From Trochalopteron elliotii (taxonomy: Eukaryota; Chordata; Aves; Passeriformes; Leiothrichidae): DNA of 64,000 bases. Positions 12,494 to 25,645 of the stretch are shown here, piece after piece. The translations under genes and the position numbers were made by a program. The DNA is taken from contig JANPWX010000338.1 of the NCBI GenBank assembly GCA_024734555.1, positions 1,353,734 to 1,417,733 of the forward strand, given 5' to 3'. The notes beneath the pieces are model-generated. The model was not told where the DNA came from. It did not search any database and saw nothing but the letters and a program-made list of their open reading frames with translations. Position 1 is the first letter of the stretch; each line of letters starts with the position of its first letter.

Positions 12494-15400
12494 AAAGTAT
12501 ATGAAGTCTCAGGAAATTTTTCAATCACCCCTTATCTACACTGGCTGGCATCGCTGAAAGCAAGAAGCTTATCTCAGATATTGACCCAGGACAGTTTTAT
12601 TGAAATTGGGTGAACTTTTTCTGATGGTCTCTGAAATACACAAAAGTGCAGTATAAGCACAGAGGCCCAGAACAATTCTCGAGGGACATGGGACTGCAAT
12701 ATGCAAAGGTGTCTCTGGATGAGGGGTTGTAGCTCACTGATGGAGAGCAGTGGGGATAAAGGAAACCATTTTTCATCTTTCTGGTTCTGGTCCCCACAAG
12801 CTCAAGGATCATCTCCTCATCAGATGACAGCAAATGAGAACCAGTCCACCTAATTCAGATGGACTCTCTTGCATAGCTATATTACACACAAGTATTATTC
12901 TTTAAATCTTGCTTAAATGCTAGCTGTCTAATGGTAATTCCATTTGCAAACTTTCAAAAGCATCTTTTTTTTCCAGCTCAAGGAAGCTGAATGCTTATTT
13001 TACAAGGACTGCAGCCCTGGTGTCTAAAACCTGGATTCTTTTTTGATCTGCAGTGCTGTTTTGATTTGAACCTTCTTCTCCCTGGCGATGGACTCAATTG
13101 TCCTTCCACTGCCAACTCCTGCCTCCAGCTGCCTCATTTTCCCAATTCAGTGAAACATCTGCTGTCAAATGGCCTTTCTGGTATAGATATCACTGCAATA
13201 GTCAGGAGGTCAGGGCCAGGAGTACAGGGTAGATATCCCAACAGAATGATCACCAATCAAACAATGCGAGTGACCAAGTTCAATCTTGACAAACTTTTCT
13301 TAGAGAGAGCCAACACCTCATCAGGATGACCAAAACCTTGGAAAACACAGCAGTATGGAAGACACTGTCAAGTTCAGGCAGTTGATGCTGTGCCAAAAGA
13401 CCCATCAGAGCTGCTTCAGATCCTCAAGTGGAATTCCTTTATGTTCAGGCACTGACTTGTCTTGCCAAATATTTCTAATGCGATTTGCATACCTCAGAAA
13501 AGATCCCAAACTTTGCAAGTTAAGCCAAAACACAAGCCCAGCCAAAGCCTCCACCTGCGCAAAATGTTTATTTTTAGCAGCTGCAGACTTGGGGGAGCCT
13601 GGCAATAAATTTGACCTGCAGCTGCTCATCATGCCAACGCTGTGTCAACAAATGGCAAGCTGGCAACCAACACATTAAACACAGCACTATCCGATTTATT
13701 CAATGCATTCCTAATCAGAGGGGAGACAAATGGTGGTACATGCAGGAGACCCAGATTTAGAGAAGGCTCCTGTTCATCCATTTGAGAAAGATCTGGCTTG
13801 AACTGCCTTATTTTCTTCTTGGCCAGTTCCATCCATGCCCATTCATGGATTGTTTGTGTACTGTTTTGTAAAGGAACCAGGTGCTTAACAACAGATGTTT
13901 GATCACAAATTTTCCATTGGACTTCACTGGGAGCAGGGGAAAATGAAACAAAACACTGCAAAAGTGTAGATGCAACTCACATCCACAGACCTCTCTCCTT
14001 ACCCCAGTCTTGATGAGAGGGAATTACCCTGGGTGCATTGGTGGAATGCTGCATCCAGGCAGCATGAAAAGCTCAACAGCTATGCAATGCCTTCTGCTCC
14101 CACAAGCAATGCCAAAGAAGGAAGCAAGGACCAAGCACGTTGGGGAACTGAGAAGCCTACAGCATTCCTCTGTGCCTTCCTTGGTCATGCAATGGCCTGG
14201 AAAGGGACTGGAGAGAGAGCTCTGGTGCAGTGGGACAAGGCAGGAGGGAGGGGACAGTGTTTCTCAACAGGAATGTAGCAGTGACTAGCAAGGAGGGAAA
14301 AGACGGAGTAGGACAGTCTTCGTGCTCAGGTCTGGGAAAAAGGGGTGAGGGAAGACAAAAGTCCATGGCTGTGACCCATTCAGTTTCTGTACAGCTGAGA
14401 CACCCTGAGCCAGCATCAGTTTTGCCTTTTCTCAGGCCAAAGGGAAACACAAATATATGTGGAAACAAGACCTTGGGTCAGGTCTATCACGTATGCAGGA
14501 CCTTGCACTGTCCACTGGCTAACCCTGACAGCTTTACTGACTCAGCCCAAACCCCAGCAGTGTTTGGAAAGCACCATTGATCGCATGGGCTGAGTCAGCC
14601 AGTGCAGCAGGAAGGCTCAGGGACCGTCACCTCCTGTTACCTGCAAGAGTGTGATGGAGAGGTGAAATATTTGATTTCAGGTAATGGAGAGGTTGTCAGC
14701 TTCTCTCTTTTTTTTTTCCAACATCCTTGCCAGATTATTCATAACTAAATTTAAATGGAGAACAGTTTCACAGGTGAAACAAGGCCAGGCTGCATGTCAC
14801 ATTGTTACCTTTGCTACCTTGGCTAAGTAAGGTAGTTTTTTTAATTCTGCTGTGCTCAGTGATGATCAATGTGCAGCCCTGGCAGGGTTTGACTAGTGGG
14901 AAAGCACCACTCATGGCACCTCTGTCGAGCACAGGCTTGCCCAAAGGCCAAGGGGACTCATGGTCTGAGGGTTAAATGCCAGCTTTTCTCCCAGCTGAGA
15001 AAAGCTTCCCTGCACAGAAAGCAGGAATGACACACAACCTTCGCATAACCTGATCCCTCTGGGCACATACCTTCAACAGACAGCTAAAAAAAATAATAAT
15101 TTTAAAGCTCTTTATCTGATAGACAAGTTGTTATTTTACCAAAAGAAGGGAAATATCAGAGACAAAATCCTGAACAGTGCTGACTACCCACAAATCCCAT
15201 TAAATGAGTTTTAAAAAAAGGCCAAGACAACAATGAAACTCTTCACCCTTAATCCTGGATTTATACATGTGTTGTAATTAAATATAAATTGAATTTCAAA
15301 GCCATTTCAAATAAAAGGGCAGCTCAAGAACCAGAGTGATAGAGAGATCTATATATAAACATCAGTTATATGAATACCTACTCAATGCCAACATAACATA

Positions 15401-15982
15401 ACCACCAACAGCTGAATAGCCTGTAATACAACACTGGCCAAGTTTTTGTAAATTTGGTGAAGAAATGGTACTTCAGAGGAAACATAACAAAACAATGGCC
15501 TGGCAGGGGGGGAGTGCATTCATGTTACAAATGTTAACTTAAAAAAGAAATTGGGAAGAGCCGGCCCTCTTTGAAATCCACTGTTGTCTTCTGTTTTCCA
15601 AATACCTGCTGAAGGTATTTTTGGCCCCCAGACCACAGGTCTGATTTTGGCCATCCACTGTTAGCTTATGAAATAATTGGTATGGTTTATCATCCTTTCT
15701 TTGCAAGATGATAGGAGGTGAAGATGGCAAGAAGAGATGCCTCTGGCTGAACACAAGGGAGGATACTTTCTGCAAGAAGCCAGGCAGGTCTCTGGACAGA
15801 GGCCATGCAAACCTCCCCGCAGTCAGATTCAGACTGGAAAAAGCTGGGAGTGGGCTGGGCTAATCTCAGAGCTGGCCCTCCTTCCAGCAGAGAACCTGAT
15901 TGGAGCCCTCATGGGGTTTCGTCCCACCTGAGATATAGGAGATGCCACATCCTCCATGGGTTGGCAGCCTCAGACCAGAGCT
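12494..15982. other. RARB intron, mostly featureless
   Basis: Contains the short palindromic-repeat remnant at 13912. Around 13190-13330 (CTGCAATAGTCAGGAGGTCA, CAACACCTCATCAGGATGAC) the sequence has the feel of an old interspersed repeat I cannot name. Overlapping frames near 14010-14580 on both strands look like chance in a G-rich patch. Confidence 0.6.
13912..13937. repeat. Core of the same palindromic repeat family (short remnant)
   Basis: TCCATTGGACTTCACTGGGA followed by GCAGGG resembles CCATTGACTTCAATGGGAGCAGG, the palindromic centre seen more completely at 29043-29112. Only about 25 bp survive. Confidence 0.35.
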
Positions 15983-16085
15983 TGGAACACCCAGGTTTAG
16001 TTTCCAGCTCTGCCACAAATTCCACATGTTACCCTGGGCAGGGAAACCTAAGCCCCATGCTACCCTTCTCCATTACCTCAGCTCT
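15983..16085 (+). mobile_element. Probable MIR-like SINE fragment
   Basis: CCCAGGTTTAGTTTCCAGCTCTGCCAC, then ATGTTACCCTGGGCA, follows the 5' half of the MIR core (CTGGGTTCGAATCCCGGCTCTGCCAC...GTGACCTTGGGCA). The 3' part is poor. Confidence 0.5.
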
Positions 16086-16089
16086 TCCT

Positions 16090-19000
16090 ATTTGTCCATC
16101 TCCTCTGAATAAATGTTGAACACTAAAAGCAGGGGTTGTGTGTTCACATGGTGTTTCAAGCAGTGTGGCTTGACAAGATTTGGCACATTCATGTGCAGTG
16201 AAATAAATCAATCAATAGTCAGAAGAGTTGCATTACAGCGTAGCACAGGCAGAGACATCTACTACAGGGTATACCTTTAGTTTCTTGATTTGTTTCCAAG
16301 AATCTTAAGGATAATTTTGTTTAAGTATGTAATGAAAGATTAGGGCTAAATCTGTAATACACATGAAAATGAAGTTATGCCATGCAATGAATAGTTATTG
16401 TCCTCCTCCTAGTAAAAGTTTATTACACACAAAATCATTCTGGAGGCATGGGTAGCTATTAAAATGCCTACACACCTAATTCTGGTTTCATGGCTGCACA
16501 AAGCAGTGGCTCTGTGTAGCCCTCTGCAAGATCCCAAAAATAAATGGCAGTTGTTTTCTGCCCAAAAAAAAAAAACCAAAAAAAAAAAACCCGAAAGAGT
16601 GAAACAACCACTCTCGTTTGTTTCAGCTGAGCTACTGTACAGCAAGAATGAACTGTGCCTGCTGCCTCCTCCAGCTGTCAGTGGCTCAACAACACCACAC
16701 CTTTCCTGCCTGCCTGCTGCCAAACCCGACCTCCTGGGTCCTTCTAAGTAACCACTGGCATGATTTTGGTGCAAACCCTCTACCACCCCATTGGCGAAGG
16801 ACACCAGCAGGGCAGGAAACCTGCTGGAAATGACAGTGACAAATGTTCCAGCACCGAACAGCAAAGCCATAGACTCTCTTAAATCAGCCGTTACAGCGCC
16901 TATATTTTAATTTTAATGGTGAATCTTATGGAACAGACATGTTGGAAGAGCAATAAATTATAAGTTATTGTACCTGGTCTTTCATTTTTGAATAGTTAAG
17001 GAGATTAATGTACTCGTCTGCATTACTACTCTGAGCTATCCTGAAACAAAACCCTAGGCAGAGCAACTTCTCCACAGCTATGGACATACCAAACCATGGG
17101 CATGTTTTGCCACGTGCCTCCACAATACATACTGCAGCATCTTGTTTGGATTGTCTTCTCTAAATAAAAGGTAGATCAATAAATAAATTTAATTAGCACA
17201 TTAGAATAGCCATTATTTGCTCTGACACATAATGACGGAAATGAAACAACTTCAAAAGAGATTTGCTCAATTAACACAAGACTTTATAATGGCACTAGAA
17301 TAAGATCTTATCACAGATCTAAATAGCCTGGATTGCAATTTCTCTCTGACACATACTGGCATGCTCCTGACAGTCATACTATCATTAGAGGGATCTGTCT
17401 GCGCTTCCATGATATCCCTAATCCCCTGTTTTGAATATTTAATAACTACAGCAAATGGAAGTCAGCGCACCATACTTCAGAGATAATTCCCATAAGAAGG
17501 ACAGAGGGCTGTATTGCTGCAGCCTATTCTTCTAGTTGTTCCCATTCAAACTTCTCAGCATTTCCCTGTGGAAAAGTCAAAAGACCTGGCTTTGTTGTGG
17601 GTAGATCTGGCACTGTCATGCAGGTATCCATAGCTGCAGACCCTGAAATGCAATTCATCAACACGGAACAAACATAACACTGGATTATGCAGTTCTCTTT
17701 TGTGCCTACAGCTGAATCAGCAGCCCTGTTTGGCCACGTGGTACATACAGGTACAGCATGGAGAACAACTCTAAAAGTAAGGAAATTTAGCACAAAAAAG
17801 ATTAATCTCTTCAGTATATTTTTGGTTAAATTCTCTAATAGAATATTTTACAAGGGAAAATCACAAAAGTTGCTCTTCAGAATAGTCACCTCAACTGGGT
17901 CTCAAACCAAATCACAGAATAATTTTTCAATGAAACCATGAACCAGTTTTACTTCAGGCAAAAAACACTGAGATTTTCTTTAAAAGACAAGCAAAATTAC
18001 ATACAAATTACTAAGATGCTGCAAGCCCTTCTTGTTAGGATACTAGCTGAAAAGCAGCCAATAAAGATTTCTCACATCTTCGATTTGTCTTGTCTTTTTT
18101 CTTTTAAGAAAGAAAACCTTCCTTGCAAAAAGGAGGAAAAATTCCTCAAAACAGCATTTTCCCAGGCTTGCAATGAAGTAGAATTCTAAAACAGTTGGGT
18201 TAAAAAAAAAAATCTTTATGGCAGCACCTATGACCTCACCCACAGGCAAAGGCAGAAGTCTGCAAAGACAGCAATTCTGTGCAACACACAGGTTCTTCGT
18301 TTAATGTACAAATCAAATGCCTCATGCCAGTGCTCACTAGGGGTTGTGTTCAGCAAAAAACCCAGGCAGTAGAAACTAGCTACCACTTTTTAACATCCAT
18401 AGATATCTGTGAAAAAAATGGTGTAACTGCAAGAAAAACAACAGGCATCTTTCATCTTAACTTACTGTTAATTAACCCACTCTTATAATTTATTTCTTGG
18501 TAATTTTACAAAGAACCTAAGCAACTGTGAACTCAGTTCCAAAGTGGAAAAAAAACCCCTTTCTTTGAAGGTTTCTGTGAAATTCTACTGCATGTGCATG
18601 GAAAAAATAACCTTGTCAGTACAAAATGCCTTAAAGGAATCTCCCATCAAAACCCCAGCGAGGATGTAGACTCTTGACTGAAAAGAAGAGATCAGTGCAG
18701 CCTCTGGAGACAGTATCAAAGGCAGAGATGCTAAGCAACAGCAGATTTAGCAGATCTCTCACTTCCATCTCTTCACTCCAGGACGCCAGCCACCTCAAGA
18801 GACTAGCTCACATCAAACAGAGAAAACGATCAGCTGTAGGCTCGAAATTAAGCTTACACGGTTTCACAAAAGACCTGAGTGTTTCTGAGAGATAAATACA
18901 CAGCTGAATTTTGAACAAGGAGCAGGCCGACTGCTGACGGCATCCCGCTCGTCTCCATCAGCAGCTTTGACGGGAGCCGTGGCAGAGTTCCATGTGTGCA

Positions 19001-20271
19001 GTACTGAGGATGCTCCTGGCACTGACAGACTCCCGCTCACACCAACACCCTTGCCTTTTAATTCCCCAGGTAAATATGCAAACCACAAGGCTTTGACATC
19101 AGCTATATACAGAATGGTTAAAATACAAGTTCAAGAGACACTGCTGAGAAAGACCTGGATGGCTGGACAGAAAACACTACAATGTTTGGCACAGCAAAGG
19201 AAGAGATGCCAAGGGACAATACAAAAGCTAAAATAAGTAGCTGTAGTTTGTTCCAAGCACAGATCGTGCCATAACAGCAACCTGAAACTCATGGGGGATG
19301 CAGATTCTTGATAACATTAAAGAAAATCTCCTGCTTCTAAAAGTCAGTCTACATGCCATCACTTGGCAGACGTTTAAACTGAAAATTTTTACAGTTACAA
19401 GTTAGTGGTTTTAAACACTTACTCAAAATACCTCTTGTTTTAAGGCAATATCTGCTCTGACACAACACAGAGGTATGGTGCTCCAGCAACTGAAAATCTG
19501 TTGATTTCTAGGATTTTGTTTGGGTGTTTTTTGTAGGATGAGCCTTGTCCTAGCTCTGGGTCACAACCAGCGCTACTTATTTTCTAAGATAAAAAAGCTA
19601 GCCTTCCTCTTCCATGCTTGCATGATGCAGACTGATTAAACATTTGTCCTCTAAAATTGGAAATGTTGTTTTACGTCAGGAAATCATAGAGGTTTTCATT
19701 TGTTTTGGCTTTCATTTGCAGTTTGCTTCTCTGAAAAATGATACAGGAAGTACCAAAACGTACTGTACTTGCACTCTACATAAAGATAAGGTCTATCAAA
19801 AATCTCTTCACTTGTGATGGATAACTTTTGCAGGAACAAATACATAAATAGCAATACTCTGAAACTGCCTTCTATTCACATATTCAAATCACTGCAAATT
19901 AGACATGTTTATGATGTCTGGAACAGCACAGAATGAAAATAGCAACAGATCCCACCCCAATCTCACTGGGAAATTCTGTGTCAGCTGCTGGGGAACTGTC
20001 CTGTGTCATGGGGCAGGGCTTGGCAATGTTTCCTCCCACACAGGAGTGCTGGCTTATCAGCTGCCAGGTGGAGCATTTATGACCTGGGGGGTGGAGCAAT
20101 AAGAGAAAAAGAAAGCAAGAAGAGGGGAAAAAAAGAGAAATTCTATTCCTTCACAAGACTTTAAATCTCGAAATTGTTGGCAGACCCTCATGAAGCTCCC
20201 AACTTCTCTCCTGGTGAGAAATCCCACACAAGCAGGAATGACTTCCAAACACAACGTTTTTAAAATATAAG
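16090..20271. other. RARB intron with one AT-rich candidate element
   Basis: The stretch 17160-17475 is unique, AT-rich and full of TAATTAG, TAATGACG, CAATTAAC and GATAAG-like words, like a conserved non-coding element. The rest shows nothing. Confidence 0.55.
16564..16589 (+). repeat. A12-CC-A12 tract
   Basis: Two runs of twelve A separated by CC, preceded and followed by CCC. Low-complexity; one of several A-run/C-run tracts in the window. Confidence 0.9.
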
Positions 20272-20371
20272 CTTCTCCATGCCTCAGTTACCCAGCTGTA
20301 ACACGGGCACAGTTATATGCCTTGCCACACTGAGGTTTTCTGAAAATAATAACGTATGTATTTGAGGCAAC
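20272..20371 (+). mobile_element. MIR-like ancient SINE fragment
   Basis: TCTCCATGCCTCAGTTACCCAGCTGTAACACGGGCACAGTTATATGCC, followed by CACTGAGG and AATAATAACGTATGTATTTGAGG, parallels the MIR core (CCTCAGTTTCCCCATCTGTAAAATGGG and onward). Several positions differ, as expected for a repeat older than birds. Confidence 0.65.
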
Positions 20372-23300
20372 CAGACAAGATATGGTAGGATTGATTGTCC
20401 CACAAAGGTCTCAAAAAAATTAGCATTATCTCAGAGAAAATTTTCAATTACATGCCATAAATACTCTCCAGCCATGACACAGTGAGTTAATTCCTAATTA
20501 TTCACTGTGCTCGGATATATTTTTTATCACTTCTTTGATTCCTAGCTTTTCAAATATGCCTCTTTTCTCAGTCATTTCCTCCAGGCAAAAATACTCCCCA
20601 GGTAAAGTGAAAACACGACATCAAATAGAAACCAAAATAGCAGGGAATGCTGGTGTACAGAGTGGTTATTGTGCTCACTGTAATAGCCTCATGCAAGAGC
20701 TGCACAAAAGTCCTGTGATAATACAAATATAAAATCCTTGCACAGACAAAGATACACGCCGAGGCATGAAATAAATGAATGCCTACTACTGAGTTACATC
20801 AAGGCTGAATTTTCCCCTGGAGTCCATGATTGATTAATTCCTGTAACTTTGGTACCTGAAAGACAGGAGATTTTTCCTGGTAGTAAAGAGCCTTATAAGA
20901 TATACTTAAATGGATTATGTTGATACCTTTCATGATGTAACCCTAATGATAATTTAATTGAAAAAGTGCTTTAAACCATAATAGCAGAGAAGACAGGATT
21001 TCCTTTTTTCACTTTGACAATTATGGGCCAGTTCAGAACTGCTTTCAAAATAAGGAGGAAGACAAATTTCCAATCAACTTGAAAGAATGTGCAAAATTCT
21101 GCATCACTTCTCCTCAAGCCAAATACACAAAAGTGTTTTCTGTGGCATCAAAGCCCACAGATTTTTCTCATCACTATTTCCAGATCTTTCCTCTTCCATC
21201 AAGAAAATCACTCTATTTTTATCCATGTGCAAGCATGCTCATTACCACCTTGTACATACCATTTTTGCTATCTGCTCCACAGAGCGAAGAGCTCCCCACT
21301 GATTGAGGAGCCAGTGGGCAAGACTACCCAACTTTTACCTGTTGTCCTCCTGTATACTATCTTAAATCTTACATCTTTTAGTGCTTCACATGCATTGTTT
21401 GAGATGTCATCAGGTTTATATGACTGAGAGCATCAAGCCACTCATGAGTGTATGATCATTATCATCACATGCATTGGTACCACCATCTCACAGACATACT
21501 GATGTAAAATACTGAGTAAAATATTTTTTTTTTGGTTTTATATGATCATTTTCTTTTCCATAGGTTACTGCTGATTTATATATTTCTTGCAGCCAGCCTG
21601 TGGGGTACACAGGAACCAGGACTCATGCTAAAACTTCGTTCATGGAACAGTGCAGCAGGACATAGTAGGCATTTGTCCTTGATCCCATCATGTCTCCCAG
21701 GCTAGGGGAGAGATGCTGCAGTCAGCTGAAAAAGCTGATTTTCTGCCAGTTTTTTAAGAGGCCAATCAGGATGAGCTAGGTATTTACAGATCATCTAACC
21801 TGGTATTGATTTCAGGCAAAATAACATAAAAGCTGTTATAAGTGCAATCAGTAAAGAATTAAGGGTTGGTAGCATAACTAATGAAAATCAACACAGTATT
21901 ATGGAAAAGCAGTCTTATTGCATAAGCTTGGTATCATTACACATATGGTTGGAAATACTGTTGGGGAAGTAACACCCTAAAAACTACTGTCAGGCATTTG
22001 AATTAGTTTAACATGACATTCCAATTAAAAATTATCAGTGGACGTAATCAATAGAGAAGAAAATAGATTAAAAAGCCGTCTGATCTATCCTAAAATGTAA
22101 TTGTAGATGGGAAGCTATCAGCAATTACAGATATTTCTATGGCAATTTTACATGGATTTGGTCTCAGTTCAATGTTGTTCACATTCTGTCAGTAACTGGG
22201 GGATAAAGTGAGTAACAGTAACAATATCCCCGACAAAGGTTTTTGGAAGAACAGTACTAGGTAAGAGAACATCAGACCAGATGAGTTCCAGAGAGTGAAG
22301 CACAGTAATTGATAGAGGAGAGTGAGCCTCAAATAACCAGCCTCCCAGTATAATCTCATTTCAAGTTCACATATGTACAAATAAAAAATAGAGTTTGCCC
22401 ACAAAGAGCACAGGCTGCACTTGAAAAGCTGTGACTTAAAGGCATTTATCATCACTGTGGCTGACCAGTTAAATACACAATTACCACACAACCCAGTCAC
22501 AGAGAAAACCATCTCTCGCCTATGGAAACCGGAGAAGGAAGTCGCTATTTGCAACTGCAAATGATGCTAATGAGGCATTTATGGCACACCAAAACCTCTG
22601 GCAGCCATTTTTCCAAAAGGAGGTTGACAGGCTGAAAATTACCCAGAAAAGGGCAAACAAAAAGGCATGTCCTCTGGGTACTTTGCCATATTCTCAAAAC
22701 AAGAAACAAAAAAGAAAACACACACATACAGCCAACTGAATGAACAAAAGAAAAAAAGGTCTGAGACTCAAGTCCAGGTCTTAACTTGTCAAGGAGATGG
22801 AGAAATTGGAAACACTTTGCATCATCTGTAGGAAGAATCCCAGACGTGCACAGCAATAAAAACTTGAGTGGATGAACTCACAATGAAGGAAAAGGAAACA
22901 CAAACAGATAAACTGTACTTCTCACCCTTTCTCCTCTAATATCAGCCTTATTATCCAGCTACACTCCATGGCCCAGAATCTGAAAGAAAGAAGGAATAAA
23001 GAGGAGGAGGCAGCAGCACTGGGAAGTACAAAGCAACATGCACTAAGATATGAAGCAGCTAACCAGGCATAAGTGCTGATGCTACAAACAGCAGGGCATT
23101 GACGGTGTCCCTCCGATAAGTGGGAAAGCTTTCTTTCCCAGCTATTCAGCAATCCTCTGCCTAAGGCATAAACATACTCTTCAGCCACAGAATTCCATCC
23201 CTATCTATAATGAAGACAAGAACTATGCATGTGCGTGCACTGACTGGTGAGGAAGCTCAGAGTAGTTTCTACCCTCAGCTTGCTTTTCCAGAAAATTTAT

Positions 23301-25591
23301 TTGTAACATTGAGCAATCATTTTGATGAAAACCTTGCAATTTATTTTGCCTTCCAAAGCAGTGACATCAGCACTCCATAGGCAGGAAGAATCCAGAAATT
23401 CAGAAGAGTCATTACCTAGCCACAGACACAGTCAGGTTTTGGTCACCCAGTGCGCTTTTCACACCTGATTCAACCACAAGGACCCTGGTCACCTTTCATG
23501 ATGTTACTCAAACCTATGTCTAATCACCTACTACCCTCAATCATCACAGTAGTAGTGCTTCTCCTGTCACTTCACAAATTTTCTGAGAAACAAAATACAT
23601 AGCAAAAATAAGACAAAATATTATTTAGATAGGTCCAAAAGATATCCAAAAGGATAGATACCCTCTTCATCTAAACATTAATGGGTGCCATTGACTTGCT
23701 CAGATAACTGTTCAGTTTTTCTCTGTGGTCCCTTGCAGGTGTTCTACTTCTGTTTTTGTGAGATGAGGGAGGAAAGGATTAGTTAAGCCCAAGAGAGTCA
23801 GAACTGGCATTACAAAGCCATAATATGAATGGGCTGGCCCAGTTTCAGCTTTTCAAACAGTCCTGAATTCCTAGAGACACCCTAAGGTCGTGAGCATTAT
23901 ACAAGTCTTCTGTTTGTTGTATACACCCAGAATATTTTCATATGGCAGGAATTTAATACTTGCATTCTCAGGCACTTCCATTCACTGGTGCTTTATTCAT
24001 CCCTCCTATATTTTCTCACTTTTCATTGCTGCACATCCCTTTTGTGGATATGAAGCACTCTTCCACAGATATGTAAAAACAAGTTATTTCATCTCTAACA
24101 TACTGCTGATCTGCTTATCACCCACACTTCTGACAGGGAAATCATGGAGGCACAGAAATCAGCATAAAGACTAGCACATTAAGGAATGAAAGAGAAGCAT
24201 TTAGAAAAACTTAACACAAGAAAAGGGGACAGAAAAAGACAAGGTTAGATCTAGACATGATGTGAACAGAATGAATATGCCCACAGGGCATAGAGGATGC
24301 AAACAGTAGGTGGTCTTTAAAGCTCTCATCTTCATTCCCAATAAACTAGAGGTGGCAGCTGGAGAATGCAGAAAGCCTACGGATAACCTCACCACCATTA
24401 CCTTCACTGTTAGCGTGTCCCACCACCATACTCTGGCATTCAGCTTGCACATCTACCGGCCATTCACTACTGAACAACATGTCCCACCTTCCTCCTCCCT
24501 GAGCTCACAGCTGTGAGATCCCAATCCCTTCATGCCAGGCTCGGTGTTCATCTGACCTGGGCCATTGATATGGCAATTTAGGGATCTAAACTCGCAGAAA
24601 ACATTTCACTTTTAACCTTTCTTACATGTGGCAGCAGTTTGGTTTTCTGAACTGGCTCCCCAAGGATGAGAGGGGTACCCAAGAAAAGGAGGCCACAGCC
24701 ACCATGGTGCAGGAGGCTGGAGAAGCACCAGCACTCCCAGCAGCCACCAGCCTGGCCACGAGCAGAGCCTCAGCACAAAACTGCACCCTTGCTTAGCACC
24801 AGACCCTGTTTTCTAACAGTATCACATTCATTACCTTACAGAGCACCTTCTGAATGAGGATACGCTACATTTTTGAGTGATCAGTCAAACCCAAACAATC
24901 AATTACACCTTTTGTCAAAACTGTTTACGCTTTCACACTGTGCTGGAGTCATTAAGAATGAACACTGAGCAGGACTGGTTATTTATCCTCCTCCTCTTGC
25001 CCTGAAAGGGAATTAATCTTAAACTTTCCGTTTAATGATCTCAATACAGGCTCACTGTAAATGACAGCAGGCTGCACTGAGAAATATTTAAAAACAGAAG
25101 GGCCTCTGAATGACAGAGTTTAGCAACACACAACTGTTCCTCCACATGCACGCCAAGGGAAGCCAAACCTCTGTGGAAGGCGAGGTTAAAAATGTGCTGC
25201 GTGCCACTCCAGTGCTACAGAAAACATGCTGTAATTAGCAACCTCTAGAGATTTATTCAAGCTGAGAAAGATAAAAGTGAAAGGAGTGATTCAAAAGCAA
25301 TTCTTAAAACTGCTGGCCGACCCACTTAACATTCTCTCAGCGTCTACACAGAAAATGCAATTCCTCTGTCAAAGAAAAGTAATTAACAAACCTGCCCTAC
25401 CCATCCATCGCCCCTCTCAGTGTGCTGACCACCAGCATGCTCCAGCCCTCACAGCGAGGTGGGAGACAGCAACAAAGCCCCACATGGGTGTCAGTCACAC
25501 ACAGCACCCTCACCTCAACAGTGCTTCAGCAGAGCATCTCAGACTTATTGTTAAATGTGGTCCAGGGTGGGACGCATCCCTTGGCTTGGCC
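20372..25591. other. RARB intron, mostly featureless
   Basis: 22010-22180 is AT-rich with CCAATTAAA, GTAATCAATAG, TTAAAAAGCCG and CAGCAATTACAG words and may be a conserved element. 24660-24800 is a small G/C-richer patch opening a 63-codon frame with no known homology. Confidence 0.55.
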
Positions 25592-25645
25592 TGGCTGTGG
25601 TCTTCAGCAAATCCCTCCCTCTCACTGCCCTGTACCACCACAACA
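25592..25645 (+). mobile_element. Possible MIR-like fragment
   Basis: GGCTGTGGTCTTCAGCAAAT, then CCCTCCCTCTCACTGCCCTG, resembles the MIR stretch GCTGTGTGACCTTGGGCAAGTCACTTCCCTCTCTGTGCC. Short and diverged. Confidence 0.35.

Noticed and set aside
13205..13221. DR5-like AGGTCA-GGGCC-AGGAGT
   Set aside because: Second half-site matches only three of six positions.
17911..17935. AATCACAGAATAATTTTTCAATG as a chicken-type CR1 3' end
   Set aside because: Only the first few bases match; the diagnostic following sequence and 8-bp terminal repeats are absent.
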